Shown here: positions 48,380 through 61,041 of the stretch, piece after piece
Numbering within the stretch: position 1 is the first letter of the stretch
Layout of the letters: each line of letters opens with the position of its first letter
Assembly (NCBI GenBank): GCA_027579435.1
Contig: JANBPK010000808.1
Location: 1-64,000 of the forward strand
DNA length: 64,000 nt
Source: Candolleomyces eurysporus
Taxonomy: Eukaryota > Basidiomycota > Agaricomycetes > Agaricales > Psathyrellaceae
Reading direction: 5' to 3'
Made by a program: the position numbers and the translations under genes
The notes under the pieces: model-generated
The model's database searches: none
Seen by the model: the letters and a program-made list of their open reading frames with translations, nothing else
What the model was told of the DNA's origin: nothing

Positions 48380-49836
48380 TCAGAACCAGAATGATACAGA
48401 ATAACTCGTAGAGTCGCTCCGCATAGCGTGCCACCATCCTGCTGGGAAATAAAGGAGGTCACCAGGGTTCAGAGTGGCACTCATTGCCTGGGGTGCAATC
48501 TCCGATATCGAGGCGTCCACCTTTTCAGCAAATACGTCGCAACGAGAGGTATTGCGAAGGATAGAGCTTGAATCTAACGGAGCCGACATGGCTGTCGAAA
48601 CAGTTTCTGTTGGCGGCGCCAGCCAGATAGTCTTTTGACCAACAACTTGGACTGGACAACACTTCATTTTGAGTGCAGTAATATGAAGGCACCAGTTACG
48701 TACCATATAAATTATTATGAGGATCCTGATAGTCGTTAGGCCATACTCGAACGCAGTGGATGGTGACTCACTGTATGTGGGGGTGATATTGTCCCTTTAG
48801 GCCCTAACCAGGAATTGATCAACAGCTGGCTGTCATTTTGAGGAGGAACGTGATAGGGTTGATTTGACTGAAGTGCATATGCATAGTCTGGGACTATTAA
48901 ATCGTCTCGAAGGCGCGGAAACTGGGAAAAGAGATCGTGCTGCGCAAGATAGTACACCTCGCTCTTGGGTGAGCGTGGTGCTTCGTCTTCGAAATCCAGA
49001 GACGATAAGAACTCGTCCCAACTCATGATGACTTGTTTCCAGTCGTCGAGCAAATAGTGCTTTCCCACTTCAATAGGAACCAATCGCCCCGGACCAGAAA
49101 CAGATCTAAGATACGAGGCTTTACACCATGGGTGCTCGTTCAATGCTGGCCAATCTTGTGCGTATCCTGGAATTATGAACGCCTGTTTGGACAACAGCGA
49201 CTGAAAAGTGATAAACGACGGGGCAGATAGTATTGGAACCGAACGAGTGGAAGAGGAAAGTGGAGGACCATCGCTGCGGTCAGTTGGTGTCTGGGTGACG
49301 TCGGAAGGGTCGACGTGCGGGAAACTAAGAGCAGGCAGATGTGTCTGCGAAGCCTGGATCATCGCATGGATAATGTCAAATCGAGATTGACCTGCTGCAC
49401 CTGCAATAATGATGGCATAATCCAGGCTTCCAATAGCCTTCAAAGGATCCCCAAGCATTGCCTGGACGATAGAGATGAGTATGCAGGTATCGGTATAGAT
49501 TTTCCTGCAACACCACAGTTTCGAACGAAGGGCAATCGGCATCATTGCATGGCTTCGCTTGAGCAAGTCTCTGAGCGCGCCTTCCCACTTGGTGAGGTTG
49601 TGACCTAACGGAATGTCGCGCACTGCGTCTTGCCTGGTGGCTAGCCAATCTTGGAGCAATGGCTGGGGCTCTGGCATATCGTTCATGCAGAGGCCTGGGG
49701 ACGACGGTTGTGTTGACGCACCTTCCTCGCTTTCAAGAACGTCAAGCTCCGTGTCGCTCGCAATGACAGCCAGGGTGACCTCGAACAAAGGGGGCATGTT
49801 GGTGATAACAGGGCTGGTGAATACGGGGAGGGGCAT
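48380..49836 (-). CDS. JmjC-domain dioxygenase, KDM8/JMJD5-like
   Basis: Starts MPLPVFTSPVITNMPP. A helical N-terminal region (KWEGALRDLLKRSHAMMPIA, KIYTDTCILISIVQAMLGD) is followed by the JmjC part: FIIPGYAQDWPALNEHPW, VPIEVGKHYLLDDWKQVIMS, then ISPPHTDPHNNLYVQVVGQK with the His-x-Asp iron ligands, and YFPAGWWHAMRSDS with the second His, ending SVSFWF at 48380. This order matches JMJD5/KDM8 2-oxoglutarate oxygenases (arginyl hydroxylase or demethylase claims in animals). Two introns flank a 22-nt microexon (48704-48725) carrying the Asp. It is divergent from MOT1 with 197 bp between starts. Confidence 0.9.
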
Positions 49837-50033
49837 TCAAAAATCAGAAAAAACCTCCGATCAGCCGAATTGTTCTATTCATGGCAGGTGTGTGACCGTC
49901 ACGATGCCAAGTCACGCGTTAATCAGAGGAGATTTAAAGAGAGGGGCCCCCGCCGCCAGCGCGGATTCCCCCCGTAAATAGACCCAAACAACGCCAGTCG
50001 CGCTCGCAGTCTACACGGCCCGGCCGGCCAGGG

Positions 50034-53000
50034 ATGACTTCACGGTAATCGCCTTCGTCCTCTCCCGTCCATCCAGCAGCCCACTGACTCCCCTCAAGGT
50101 TGGACAGGCTCCTCCTTCTCCTCGATACAGGCTCTTCCTCCTCTGTCAGAAATACCGCTGCCAAACAACTCGCCCAGCTCGCCGTCAAAAGCGTTACTAG
50201 CGATGTCGCACTCGTCGAAGAGGATAACAAGTCCTCTCGCCAACAGGCCACGTTGAGGGATCGTGGCTCCTGGGCCGAATTGATGTCCGTTGTAGCACGA
50301 GTATGCCAGTCGCCTCGCTTCTAGACCGAAATGCTAATCTATCTCCAGATCATCCCCTTCCTCCATTCGAAGTCCTTCGACACACGAACCGCGGCTTCAG
50401 TAGCTCTCTCCCATATCTTCTCCCTCTCGCCCGTCTGGCAACCTCTGGACGGGGAGTATTCAAAAACCCCACCCGATGTACTGTGCGAATCCGTTCCAGA
50501 ATATCCCAAGTTTTCTCTGCGGGAATTGTTGACCCAGGGCAAACTCTTGTTGGCCTCGTCTGGCAAAGAATTCATCAAACCTGCAGGCATCCTTTCCAGC
50601 TCTGCAGAAGTGAAGAAGGCCAGAAAGGAGGCTATGAGCCGTCTCGGTCTTGATTTCCTGGACGATGTCGCAGACGACATGGACCTCGACAAAGAACTTG
50701 CAGAAGACATGGTCGTCGACGAAGAGGCACCCGTCCCTCCAACATCTGGCGACGTTGCCAACTCGCTTTCGGAAATGGACATTGGCACGCCCGGACCTGA
50801 ACAACCCTCGTCCAAGGAGTCATCTGTTCCAATTCACGACGACGCGCCGATGGCACCTTCGCCTACATCGTCCACGCCTACGGCCGCACCAGAACCTGAT
50901 CTCTCTGGACTTTCTGCTCGTGAGCGTAATCGCTTGAAGAGGAAGAGAAAACCTGGAAATACAGCTTTCGTGGCTGCGCCCCCACCTCAGTCTGCAGGTG
51001 CAAAATACGCTACCGCACCTACAGGCCCATCGAACAAGTGCGTTTCTGATACTGATGTTCAATTCAATGTTCTTACATTTGCCTAGGGCTCGACTCATAG
51101 CCGCGGAAGACAAAACTGCATCGAGTTCTCGTATAAATAGCCCAGCACCTGTAGACTCGGGCAAAGCAGCAGAACGTGTCGTCATTGACCCGTCAAAAGG
51201 TGGTGCAGTCTCGCCTAAGTCTGCTAAGCAATCCAAGGCCCTTGAAGTTGAGGATGGATGTTGGATTTGGGATGGTGTCGTGAAAGTACTCGAAGTGGAT
51301 TTGCTCAGTGCCGCCTGGGAGGTTCGGCATGGGGCGGCGCTTGCTCTGAGGGAGCTGCTCAAGGCCCAGGGCAGGTTTGGAGGAATGAAAGGTGCGCCTT
51401 GCGTCAAGCCGTCGGTATTCCTACTAACATTCCACAGATAATCTTTCATTCCAAGAAAACGAACTGGCTCATGAAAAATGGTGCAATGACCTTTCTGCCA
51501 AATTCCTCTGTGTCTTTGTATTGGATCGTTTCGGTGACTTCGTATCCGACCAGGTTCGTTTTCGTTGATGTCTCGCAATCTCCTCATCACTAAATCTTGT
51601 GTCAAGGTCGTTGCACCAGTCCGAGAGACGGTGTCACAGACGCTAGCGTCTCTTCTCATTCACATGCCCCGCCGCTCTATGCTACATGTACATTCCATCT
51701 TACTGCAAATGATCAGACAAGATTCCGTTCTAACATTACAGAACGGATCCCCGCCTGATCCCGACCATACTCTCGTCTGGGAAGTTCGTCATGCTGGTCT
51801 TCTCGGCATTAAGTACGAAGTCGCGGTGCGGAACGATCTCTTCGAGCGGGTGCCTAAGCAAGAAGAAGGCCTAACGGATGTTCCCTGCATTCTCAAGGAT
51901 GTAGTTGACGCAGCGATTCTTGGGTTAGTGTTTTTCAAATCTTTCGTATCCACTGTGGCTGACTTGATACAGACTCGGGGATAAGGACGACGACGTTCGA
52001 GCTGTGGCTGCATCTTGCTTATTGCCGGTGGCAAGTAACCTTGTTGAGCAGATTCCGGAGATGCTGGAACAGGTTTTGGTCGTGTTATGGCATTGTCTGT
52101 CAGACATGAAAGACGACCTTAGCTCAAGTGTAGGAGCTGTTATGGATCTTTTAGGTAAGCTGTCTTCCATTCTTCCAGAACTTTGTCTGACTTCGATTCT
52201 AGGCACTCTGGTCACCTATGACAGGGTGATCAACATTTTAGCAAACGATGTCGCGTGCGTATAGTTGCTTCATGTACCAATTCGTACTCATTGGATTCTC
52301 CTTTAGGCTGCCGCTCTCGACACTTGCTACCACCTTGTTCCCATTCTTCCGACATACGATCTCGAATGTCCGGCTTGCTGTCGTCAAGACTCTCGACTCA
52401 TTTATGACGGTCCCCACGCTGCCCAGGGACTGGATCAAAACCCCGTTCCTCTGTCTGCTATTCCAAAATCTCATTTGCGAAGAGCGCGTGGATATTCGCC
52501 AAGTCAGTTTCGTCGCCTGGGAAAGGGCTTTATCCATACTCTCTGCAGATCCTCAGAAGTTGGAATCGGCGGTTGATCAAAGTCTTGTCCTCGACTGGTA
52601 TGCGATTATGATGACACCAATCGGTTTACAGATCGACACGTCCAAATTCTATCGTCCCTCCTTAGCAGTTGAAAACAGCAAGGCTCCCGAGCGTCATAAC
52701 GTGGACAAGAACATGCTGTCTCAGGATCTTTCCTTGGTTCCGATGGAAGTAGTCATGCGAGCCCGAGTCACGGCTGCCACTGCGATGGCGGAACTACTTT
52801 TCCGGTGGCGACTCGAGGTTGGTCCTTTGTATTCTTCATGAGTTGTCCCTGTCTAACAATTCGGCCAGGGCCTCAATGACACGTTCAAACCAATCGTCAT
52901 TCATTACGTGGATTCGACAAGTATGCTGCAAAAGTTTTTGTCTGGTACGGTTGCCGAAGAATGGGCCCATCGCTATTGCCGGGACCATCCACCGCCCCCG

Positions 53001-56000
53001 CTCTTACTGGATCTTTCCGATTTGGCCAGGGACCTGAGCGATAAATCTCTTGGATGGTTACAGGCAAAGGCTCCCCTTGGCTATCACGAATTGACGCCTG
53101 CCCTTCTTCGAATTCATGCCGAGTCGACCTCGTTACTGCAGTCCTTCTCGACCCAGTGCAAACTGCCGTCTTCGGCTATCCCTAATCTCGGCTCTGACGT
53201 TGACGTATCCGGCATGACTCCTGGTGCTTTCACCGTTGATACGGCTCAACAGGCGATCGGACCTCACTACAATCGACTGCGTGACAGTCTCGGGCGGACG
53301 AAGAAGAAGGAACTCGCGGCCATTGCTGAGAAACGGGATAAGATCGACATCAGCATCAAGCGCTACCAGGAGATGAAGGCGCAGTATGATAATCGGGTGT
53401 CAGCTTCCTTTGCCGGCGCGTTTGTAGCCTTCCAGAGTGTCGCGGATAAAGTCAGTCCCGTGGTCAAAGGAATCATGAACGGTATCAAGGTTCGCCCTTT
53501 TCAGTCATTTTTTTTAAGGCAAGCTTGCTCATCTCAATGAATAGAACGAAGAGAATGAAGACCTCCAGACTCGCTCGGCCGTCGCAGTTGCGCGATTCGT
53601 CAGTTTCTGCTCGAAGAACAATATCACCCAGCCGCCCGACAAAATTGTCAAAAACCTTTGCACCTTCCTTTGTCAGGATGCGGAACAAACACCGTTGTTT
53701 TCATTCACCAAGAAGCGGTTGGATGGTATCTTGTCCTTCAACGCGGGTGGTCATGATGCACCTTCGAAAGAGGCTGAACAAGATCCAGCCAAGGCTGAGG
53801 AACTGCGCAAGGCTCGCCTTTCCCGTCGTGGAGCGAAGTTGGCCTTCCGAGAGTTCTCGAACATGTTCGGTTCGAATCTATTTGATGTGCTACCCAATAT
53901 CTGGCCATGTACGGTTGGTGGGCTACTCAGTGCTTTCCAGTGTGGTGAGTCCCTGAACATCATGCCTTCAACGAGCGTATGACCGACGATCTTCTGCAGA
54001 GTCGCCAGAGAAAGCCGATCAAGTCATCGAGAAGCAGTTTGGGCAGGATGTCATCGATTCCCTGAGTGTCCTAGACGCCGTCGTCCCGACTTTACATCAA
54101 GAGCTACATAGCAAATTCGCTGAAATCTTCCCGATGCTCGAGTTCGCGATGCGGAGTCAATTTGCAATCATCAGACAGTGTGCTTGCAAATGCTTTGCCA
54201 CGATTTGTGATGTCATGCCCGACGAAGCTTTGCGATACCTCGTAGAACGGTTCCTCCCGCTTGCTGCTGATCCCATGAGCTTGGCGAATCGACAGGGTGT
54301 GATGGAGTTGATTTATCGTGAGTTCTCGCCTTGTTCTCGTTTCTTATTCTTTTCTAACTTTGATCAAAGAGGTTGTTCAGCGTCTGGACATCAAAGTACT
54401 GCCTTATGTCATCTTCCTCATTGTTCCAATCCTGGGTCGAATGAGCGATTCAAACGACGAGATTCGAGCAACCGCGACAAATACATTTGCTTCTCTGGTG
54501 AAGATGGTCCCTCTCGAGGTATGATTTACTGGTTTCCCATGAAATATCCGCCTGACGGGCTTGTATAGGCAGGACTTCCCGATCCACCTGGTTTCTCTGA
54601 AGATCTGTTGAAACGCAGAGACGAGGAACGGCAATTTTTGGCTCAACTGCTTGATGGGTCAAAGGTCGAACAGTACCAAATTCCGGCAAAGATCAATGCT
54701 GAGCTGAGGAAATATCAACAAGACGGTGTCAATTGGCTCGCTTTCCTTGCAAAATATCAACTTCACGGAATTCTTTGTGATGGTATGTACAAATTACCTT
54801 CCACAAAGACCGCCCACTCAATCCCGTTGATTTAGACATGGGCCTTGGAAAGACTCTTCAGTCAATTTGTATCCTTGCAAGCAAGCACTATGAACGCGCT
54901 GAGCGAAGGCGACAGACAGAGTCTCCTGATGCTGTCCACCTCCCTTCGTTGATCATCTGCCCACCGACTTTAACAGGCCACTGGTATTACGAGATTCTCA
55001 AATACGCAGAGAATCTGCGTCCAGTGCTGTACACGGGGAACTCGAGGGAGCGAACGCGACTGCTCTCTAAACTCCATCAATACGATGTTGTCATCACTTC
55101 CTACGAGGTCGTTCGCAACGATATCAGCAGTCTTGAAGAGTTCAGATGGTTATACTGCATTCTCGACGAAGGACATGTCATCAAGAACGCGAAGACAAAA
55201 CTTACCAAGGCCGTCAAGGCAATTCAAGCTCAGCATCGCCTCATTCTCTCTGGCACGCCGATCCAAAACAATGTCCTTGAACTTTGGAGTCTGTTCGACT
55301 TTTTGATGCCGGGATTCCTAGGAACAGAAGGGTCCTTTAACGAGCGCTTTGGGAAACCCATACTCTCAAACCGTGACGGAAAGGCCAAGACAGGTGAAGC
55401 CGGTGAGTTAGCCAGGAGTCAACTAATTGTTCCCTTCCGCTCACCTATCGATCAGCTGCACTTGCATTGGAAGCGTTGCATAAACAAGTGCTGCCTTTCC
55501 TCCTCCGACGTCTAAAGGAAGATGTCTTGAACGATCTCCCTCCCAAGATTATTCAAGATTATTACTGCGAACTGTCCGAGTTGCAGAAGCAGCTATACGA
55601 TGATTTCTCCAAGTCCAAGATGGGCACTAATACTGAGGAAACGTTCAAAGGTGGTGCAGAAGTCGACAAAGCAGACCCCAAGCACCAGCACGTCTTCCAG
55701 TCGTTGCAATATCTGCGAAAATTGTGCAACCATCCTGCCCTTGTAATGAAGGACGAAGGGACGATCAAGAGCACGCTTGCGGCCGCCAAGCTCCCTCCCG
55801 GCAGCCTGAAGGACATCCAAAACGCACCGAAATTGCTGGCTCTGAAGTGAGTATTACCATGGCCATTCCCTCAGACAGATAGCTGATTGCCACACCAGAC
55901 AACTCTTGCTCGATTGCGGTATCGGTTCACCTCCTGGCATCACTTCAGACTCGCATAAGAGCGAATTGATCGATACGCCATCGGATGGCAGTGGAGCGTT

Positions 56001-56690
56001 TTCACAGCATCGAGTCCTGATTTTCTGCCAGATGAAGCAGATGCTCGATATTATCGAAACAGATCTGTTCAAACCCCACATGCCCTCGGTCACCTATATG
56101 CGCCTGGACGGTTCCACGGAGGCGAACAAGCGTCACGCGATCGTACAGACCTTCAACGCGGATCCCAGCATTGATTGCCTGCTGCTGACGACCCATGTCG
56201 GTGGATTGGGCTTGACCTTAACTGGAGCAGACACTGTTATCTTCGTCGAACACGATTGGAACCCGATGAAGGATTTGCAGGCCATGGACAGAGCCCATCG
56301 GATTGGTCAAAAGAAGGTAGTAAACGTTTATCGCCTTATTACAAAGGGAACGCTGGAAGAGAAAATTATGGGGTATGTTGTCTCTCTCTGTATTTCCGTA
56401 GAGATGCTTACCGGTTGTTCTTTAGCTTGCAACGCTTCAAACTGAACATCGCCCATTCAGTTGTGACGCAGCAAAACTCTGGCCTCTCGTCCATGGACAC
56501 CGATCAAGTATTAGATCTCTTTAGACGTACGACTGGAGAAGAAGATGCAGCTCTGGCTGCCAAAAAGGCAAAAGATTCTTCCAAGCCTGTTACCCAGAAA
56601 GACTTACTGGCGCAGCTGGAAGACCTTCCCGAAGAGCAGTACGAGGGTTTAGATTTGTCGAGCTTTATGACTTCAATTGGCCGAGCATAA
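50034..56690 (+). CDS. MOT1: Mot1/BTAF1, TBP-removing Snf2 ATPase
   Basis: Uses ATP to strip TATA-binding protein from DNA. The first exon is tiny (ATG ACT TCA CG at 50034), joined across GTAATC...CTCAAG to LDRLLLLLDTGSSSSVRNTA, the standard Mot1 start. HEAT repeats fill the N-terminal two-thirds (IIPFLHSKSFDTRTAASVAL, WEVRHGAALALRELLKAQG). The Snf2 ATPase has DMGLGKTLQSICILASKH (Walker A), DEGHVIKNAKT (box II), LSGTPIQNNVLELWSLFDFL, GLGLTLTGADTVIFVEHDWN and QAMDRAHRIGQKK (motif VI). It ends LDLSSFMTSIGRA at 56690. More than fifteen short introns; about 1,900 residues, as in other fungi. Largest gene of the window. Confidence 0.97.
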
Positions 56691-56877
56691 CCTATCCTTA
56701 TTCTTGTAGCTTTGCGATAATTCTTAATGTATTAGTAGACCTGTAGACAATATCCTGTGTACTAATATATTCATTCGTGTGGTTAACTTCAAGTCAAAGT
56801 TAACCTGAGTAGTGGGATAGCCCATGCTGTCATCATTATCGAGATGCTACTCGCTACATAAGGACTAATGAACGTCT

Positions 56878-59459
56878 TTATCTTGCCGGGACACCTGTTC
56901 CTCCAAGGACGTTGTCGATCTCTCTTCTGATTTCGGCATAATTCTGCTTGAGGGTCTTAACGTCCTCAAACTTGCGCTGAGCCTTGGCCTCTTCTATGAA
57001 TGATTCGAGGAGTGTTTCCTGCTCCAGTAAAGGCTGTAATCTTATTGCTAGCTCAGAGTCTTGATCGATAGTGTCGTTTCCGTTTGACGCTTCCGGTGTG
57101 CCATTTTGCTGTGCATTCTTCGACGATGGTTTCGGGAGAAACTGTACGATGTCAGGCCATTATCCTTCGATTGCTAATGAGTAGACCCTCGTACCTGCAG
57201 TGGGAACATATTCTTTTGTAGAAAAAGATTGGCTCGAGATGAGACGGCCGTCTGTACGCGGTCTTGAGAACTTCCTGGGCCACCCGGACAAGGCAGTGCA
57301 TGTATTTGCTTGGAAAGTTTGTCGTACTGCGCAAATGCGTCCAGTAAACGCCGCCGAGCGGCCATGGCTTCTTTGGTTGGCTGATCATTATGGCTGGGAG
57401 GAACGATGAGAACTGATGGTCGAAGACCCAGACTGGCAAACGATACGCACTTCAGGGTCATTAAAAGTTCCTGGAACTGGGGAAGAGACTCTTCGATCTG
57501 GTTCTCTAAGGTCAGAAGAAGCTGAGAGAGCTGTATGAGATGGCGCTCGTCAAAAGAAAATAGTAAAACAAACGTTATAAAGCCGAACAAAGGGCGAGTT
57601 TTCTTCCGACTGTCGTAGATATTGCTGTCGGCTGCCAAGTAGGTTAGATGCGACGCACAATAGACAGCAGTAACTTACGCGAGTACAGGACGACAATCTC
57701 TACAAATTCTGACGCCACGTAGAAACTTGTCGTCGTCATCCTGGCGGCTGTTATTTTTCTTCCGCTTAACGCCGTAGTCGACCCCCTCCCCGACTTCCTC
57801 TATTTCTCCGGTTTTGGAATCGACCACAAATAAAAGTGAGCAAGTCATAGGTCGCTGGGGAGTCTTTGGAGGCAGTGCGCATATGATCCTTCCACACAGC
57901 CGGCAGTGATGCTTTCTGCAAGTTAAAGGATGAAAAGATGCCCTATGAAGTGAAGCAATCTTCAGTGATGTGATTGCTCTGAGAATCATCTCCAACTTAC
58001 TGACATAAAGGACACTTTGTGACCGCATTATCCTCTTCCCAAGGTGTGATTCTTTGCTCGGCAGCTAGAGCGATTGATTAAAATGGGCAAAACATTAGAA
58101 TGCTAGCACGGACCTCGAACCTCTCGGAGCTTGTCCTGCCCACCAGTAACGACACCTCGCCAGAGATCTCCAGCGTCGCTGATTTTCTTGCTTCTCAAGG
58201 TTTCGAAGTCGAAAAAGGACGATGCTCTCCGATTAATAGGTTTGGGATCTGGTTTCAAAGCACTATTCTTTTCTTCCTGACTTCCCGGGACAGGGAAGTG
58301 CAGGTGCACCAACTTCTCGAACCTCCGTTCCAATTTTGTTTTCTCAATCCGTTTCATCCGACCGATATCATCCTCTCCATTTCTCTTCAAACGTCTGAGG
58401 GCGAGAAATTCATCCGTAAGTGGCCTATAAACGCCTTTGGGTTGGAAGCCTGGCCGATAAGGAGCCGACTTGGATTTCTGGAATGAACTCGATGTACTCT
58501 CGCCCAAACTCGTTGCGCCATTCTGCCCCTGCGATGTGGATTTTCTGAGGGATGAAGCTTGAGACGAATTAGGCCGGGAATTAGGCTGGCTCCCTTCCAC
58601 TGGCGTGGTCTCCGTAGCCCTTGGAACGTGAGGAAGTTCCTTTTCAACATGGCGGGGTGACACAGCCGGTGTACTCAGGATGGATGACGGCCGGGAATGA
58701 CTATTGGATTGTACAGTCATGGGTGGCACTGAGTGCTGTTGTTCTATGGGTTTCGGGATAGAAGGGGTGGGCAACGATGCTGTGGATACATTACGAGCAT
58801 GAACCGAAGGCATTTGTCGATGAGGCGGAGCGAGGGGCGAAGAAGGTGCCGACGGCCTAGGAGTGAGGCGACGGAAAGTAGATATCTTGCGAGGCGCTGG
58901 AGAGAGTTGGCCCGAGGTCGAGGTCCCTGGCAAACTGGGTGACGAAGGAGTAGGCGAACTGGGGGAGGAGGCGATAGTAGGAAACACGGCGGCGCTTGCA
59001 GACGTGGGCCTGGTCTGTTCTTTCGGAGGAGCAGAGCCTGTCGGCTTGTCCCCGGGCAGCGATTGAGCTGATCCTGGAACCTCTGGCTGAGTTTCGACCG
59101 ATTCGACTCGAATAGCAGGGGTTCCAAGACGCTGGCTGGAATGTGATTCCATGTAGCGCCCTGCGGACAACGGCGACGATGACGACGATGCACCATGACT
59201 GCCTACTAATGAAAGGGCCGGTACTGGGTCCCTGTCTTCTTCTGGGTGCAACCGTGGCAGAGGCGATGCTGTGGGGCTCACCACTGTGCTTGGTGGGCGA
59301 GAGCCAACGGTGCTGTTGTTTGAGAAATTGCGCGAATGCCGTTTGGGCTGTGGTACAGATTGGATTAGAAATTAAATAGAGTGGACATTGAGGCATACCC
59401 TGTAGGCCTGGTAGGGGACATAATGGGGGCTCGTCGGGGGGGNAAGTGGGTTCAGGCAT
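56878..59459 (-). CDS. VAC1: Rabenosyn-5/Vac1 (Pep7)-like FYVE protein
   Basis: Endosomal PI3P and Rab5 effector in vacuolar protein sorting. It starts MPEPTSPPTSPHYVPYQAYR and has a Ser/Pro-rich N-terminal third. A conserved block follows (SFFDFETLRSKKISDAGDLW, AAEQRITPWEEDNAVTKCP). The FYVE finger has CPLC, CRKHHCRLCGRIIC and RICRDC, with about 50 extra residues, including a Lys/Asp-rich segment, before the last Cys pair. C-terminal helices (LLDAFAQYDKLSKQIHALP, LKQNYAEIRREIDNVLGG) resemble Rab-binding rabenosyn repeats, ending GTGVPAR. The N at 59443 beside a G7 run breaks the frame near the start; deletion restores it. Only 67 bp separate its ATG from that of twinfilin. Confidence 0.9.
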
Positions 59460-59526
59460 TGGTCACAGACAGAGATGGGCTGGCGGTGGCTGATGATCAT
59501 TGTTCACTGCTTGTCAATAAACCGTC

Positions 59527-60797
59527 ATGTCCGCAACCTCAGGTATCAGTCCTTCTCAGGACCTGGCTTCAAAATTCGCAGAGGCCATAGAATCCAAGTC
59601 TGTTCGTTTTATTAAAGCCTCGATTCAAAATGGTCTTTGGGATTCGCCGTTTCCTTGGTCATGACCGTCTCTCACCGTCTTTTGCACAGAATCCATCGTC
59701 CATGATGAATCCATCCCCATTTCAGGTTCATTCGAGGAAGATTTAAATCTGCTCCAAGAGGACCGCATTCTACATCCTGACACTCCCGCATATGTATTCG
59801 TGAAGCAGGATCCACCTTCCCAAGACTGGCTGGCCATCTTCTACGTACCAGATACTGCCAAAGTTCGCGATAAGGTACAACCTAGATCAGCCCAAGAATT
59901 ATTTGGCTCAAGGTTGACCATGCCAACAGATGCTTTACGCTTCGACACGAGCCAGTCTCGTCAAATCGCTTGGCTCTACACTCTTCACCGACTCCATCTT
60001 CGCCACTAACAAACAAGATCTAACTCCAAGCGCCTACCTCGCACACCAACGCCACCAAGCAGCTCCCAAACCCTTGTCCTCTAGAGAACAAGAGATAGCT
60101 GACCTCCGCATTGCTGAGAATGCTGCTGCAAGCTATGAAGGTAGTCGTTCTCGTGCAAGCCACGTTGGAACCGGCGTTGGTCTGAATTGGTCACCAGAGG
60201 CAGAGCAGGCCATCGCTCGCCTCGCACAAGGTGACCAGTGCACCATTGTTATCCTGGTGAGCATCTGAAATGCAAATTTTCTGTGCTTGGAACTTATAAT
60301 CGTATAGACAATTGATCCTCCCTCCGAAACTCTCCATCTACATTCATCCGAAGATATCACAATCACCAATTTGGCCTCTTCCCTCCCTGCCTCAGAACCC
60401 TGCTATGCGCTTCTTGCTTGGCCTTACACAGATAATTCTGTTGTGAAGCGGGAGATCGGTATGTTGCTACGAGCATCCAGGAGGCACACACACCCTGACC
60501 TTTGAACCAGTCTTCATCTATTCTTGCCCCTCCTCGTCACCAATCAAGAATAGGATGCTCTATTCGTCTGGATCGGGTGGCACCTATCTCTCAGCAAAAA
60601 ATATCATCATTGAAGCCTCCTCTGATGTGACTGTGGCCTCCCGAAAGATCGAGACATCCGATCCAAGTGAGCTCGACGAGGCTTACCTAACTCAAGAGCT
60701 GGGGAGGTCAGACGCCACCGCTGCAAGTGAATCGCCCGTCGTATCCACTGCTCCGAAGCCATTTGCCAAACCTCGAGGGCCTGGTCGTAGGAAATGA
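59527..60797 (+). CDS. TWF1: Twinfilin, actin-monomer-binding protein
   Basis: Two ADF-homology domains. The first runs from MSATSGISPSQDLASKFAEA through ILHPDTPAYVFVKQDPP, DWLAIFYVPDTAKVRDKMLY and ASTRASLVKSLGSTLF. A linker (LSSREQEIADLRIAENAAA) leads to the second: GVGLNWSPEAEQAIARLAQG, ETLHLHSS, CYALLAWPYTDN, IVFIYSCPSSSPIKNRMLYS, with K/R-x-x-M-LYS actin-binding helices in both. A basic Pro-rich tail (KPRGPGRRK) ends the protein, as in other twinfilins, where it binds capping protein. Four introns. It caps and sequesters ADP-actin monomers. Confidence 0.95.
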
Positions 60798-61041
60798 TGT
60801 CGTCTGGCTATTAATACTTCGTATACAGTTGTCCCTCAGCGTTCAGCCCTTCAAATGTATTATATTGGATTTGGATTCGCCCCGTCTCATTGGCAATAAC
60901 CGTAAACATGGGAGGCCGAGGCCCAAGAAGATCACATTCGTTAACTTCTACCGTCGCCGAATACATGTACGTCATTCAGACCCAGGGGGCTTATCTATTA
61001 TATTCCAAACTGATGGGCTGCAAACCTGACTCGAAACTACA

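Noticed and set aside
50339..51659. Large open minus-strand frames
   Set aside because: They are antisense to MOT1 exons that read continuously in family order on the plus strand.
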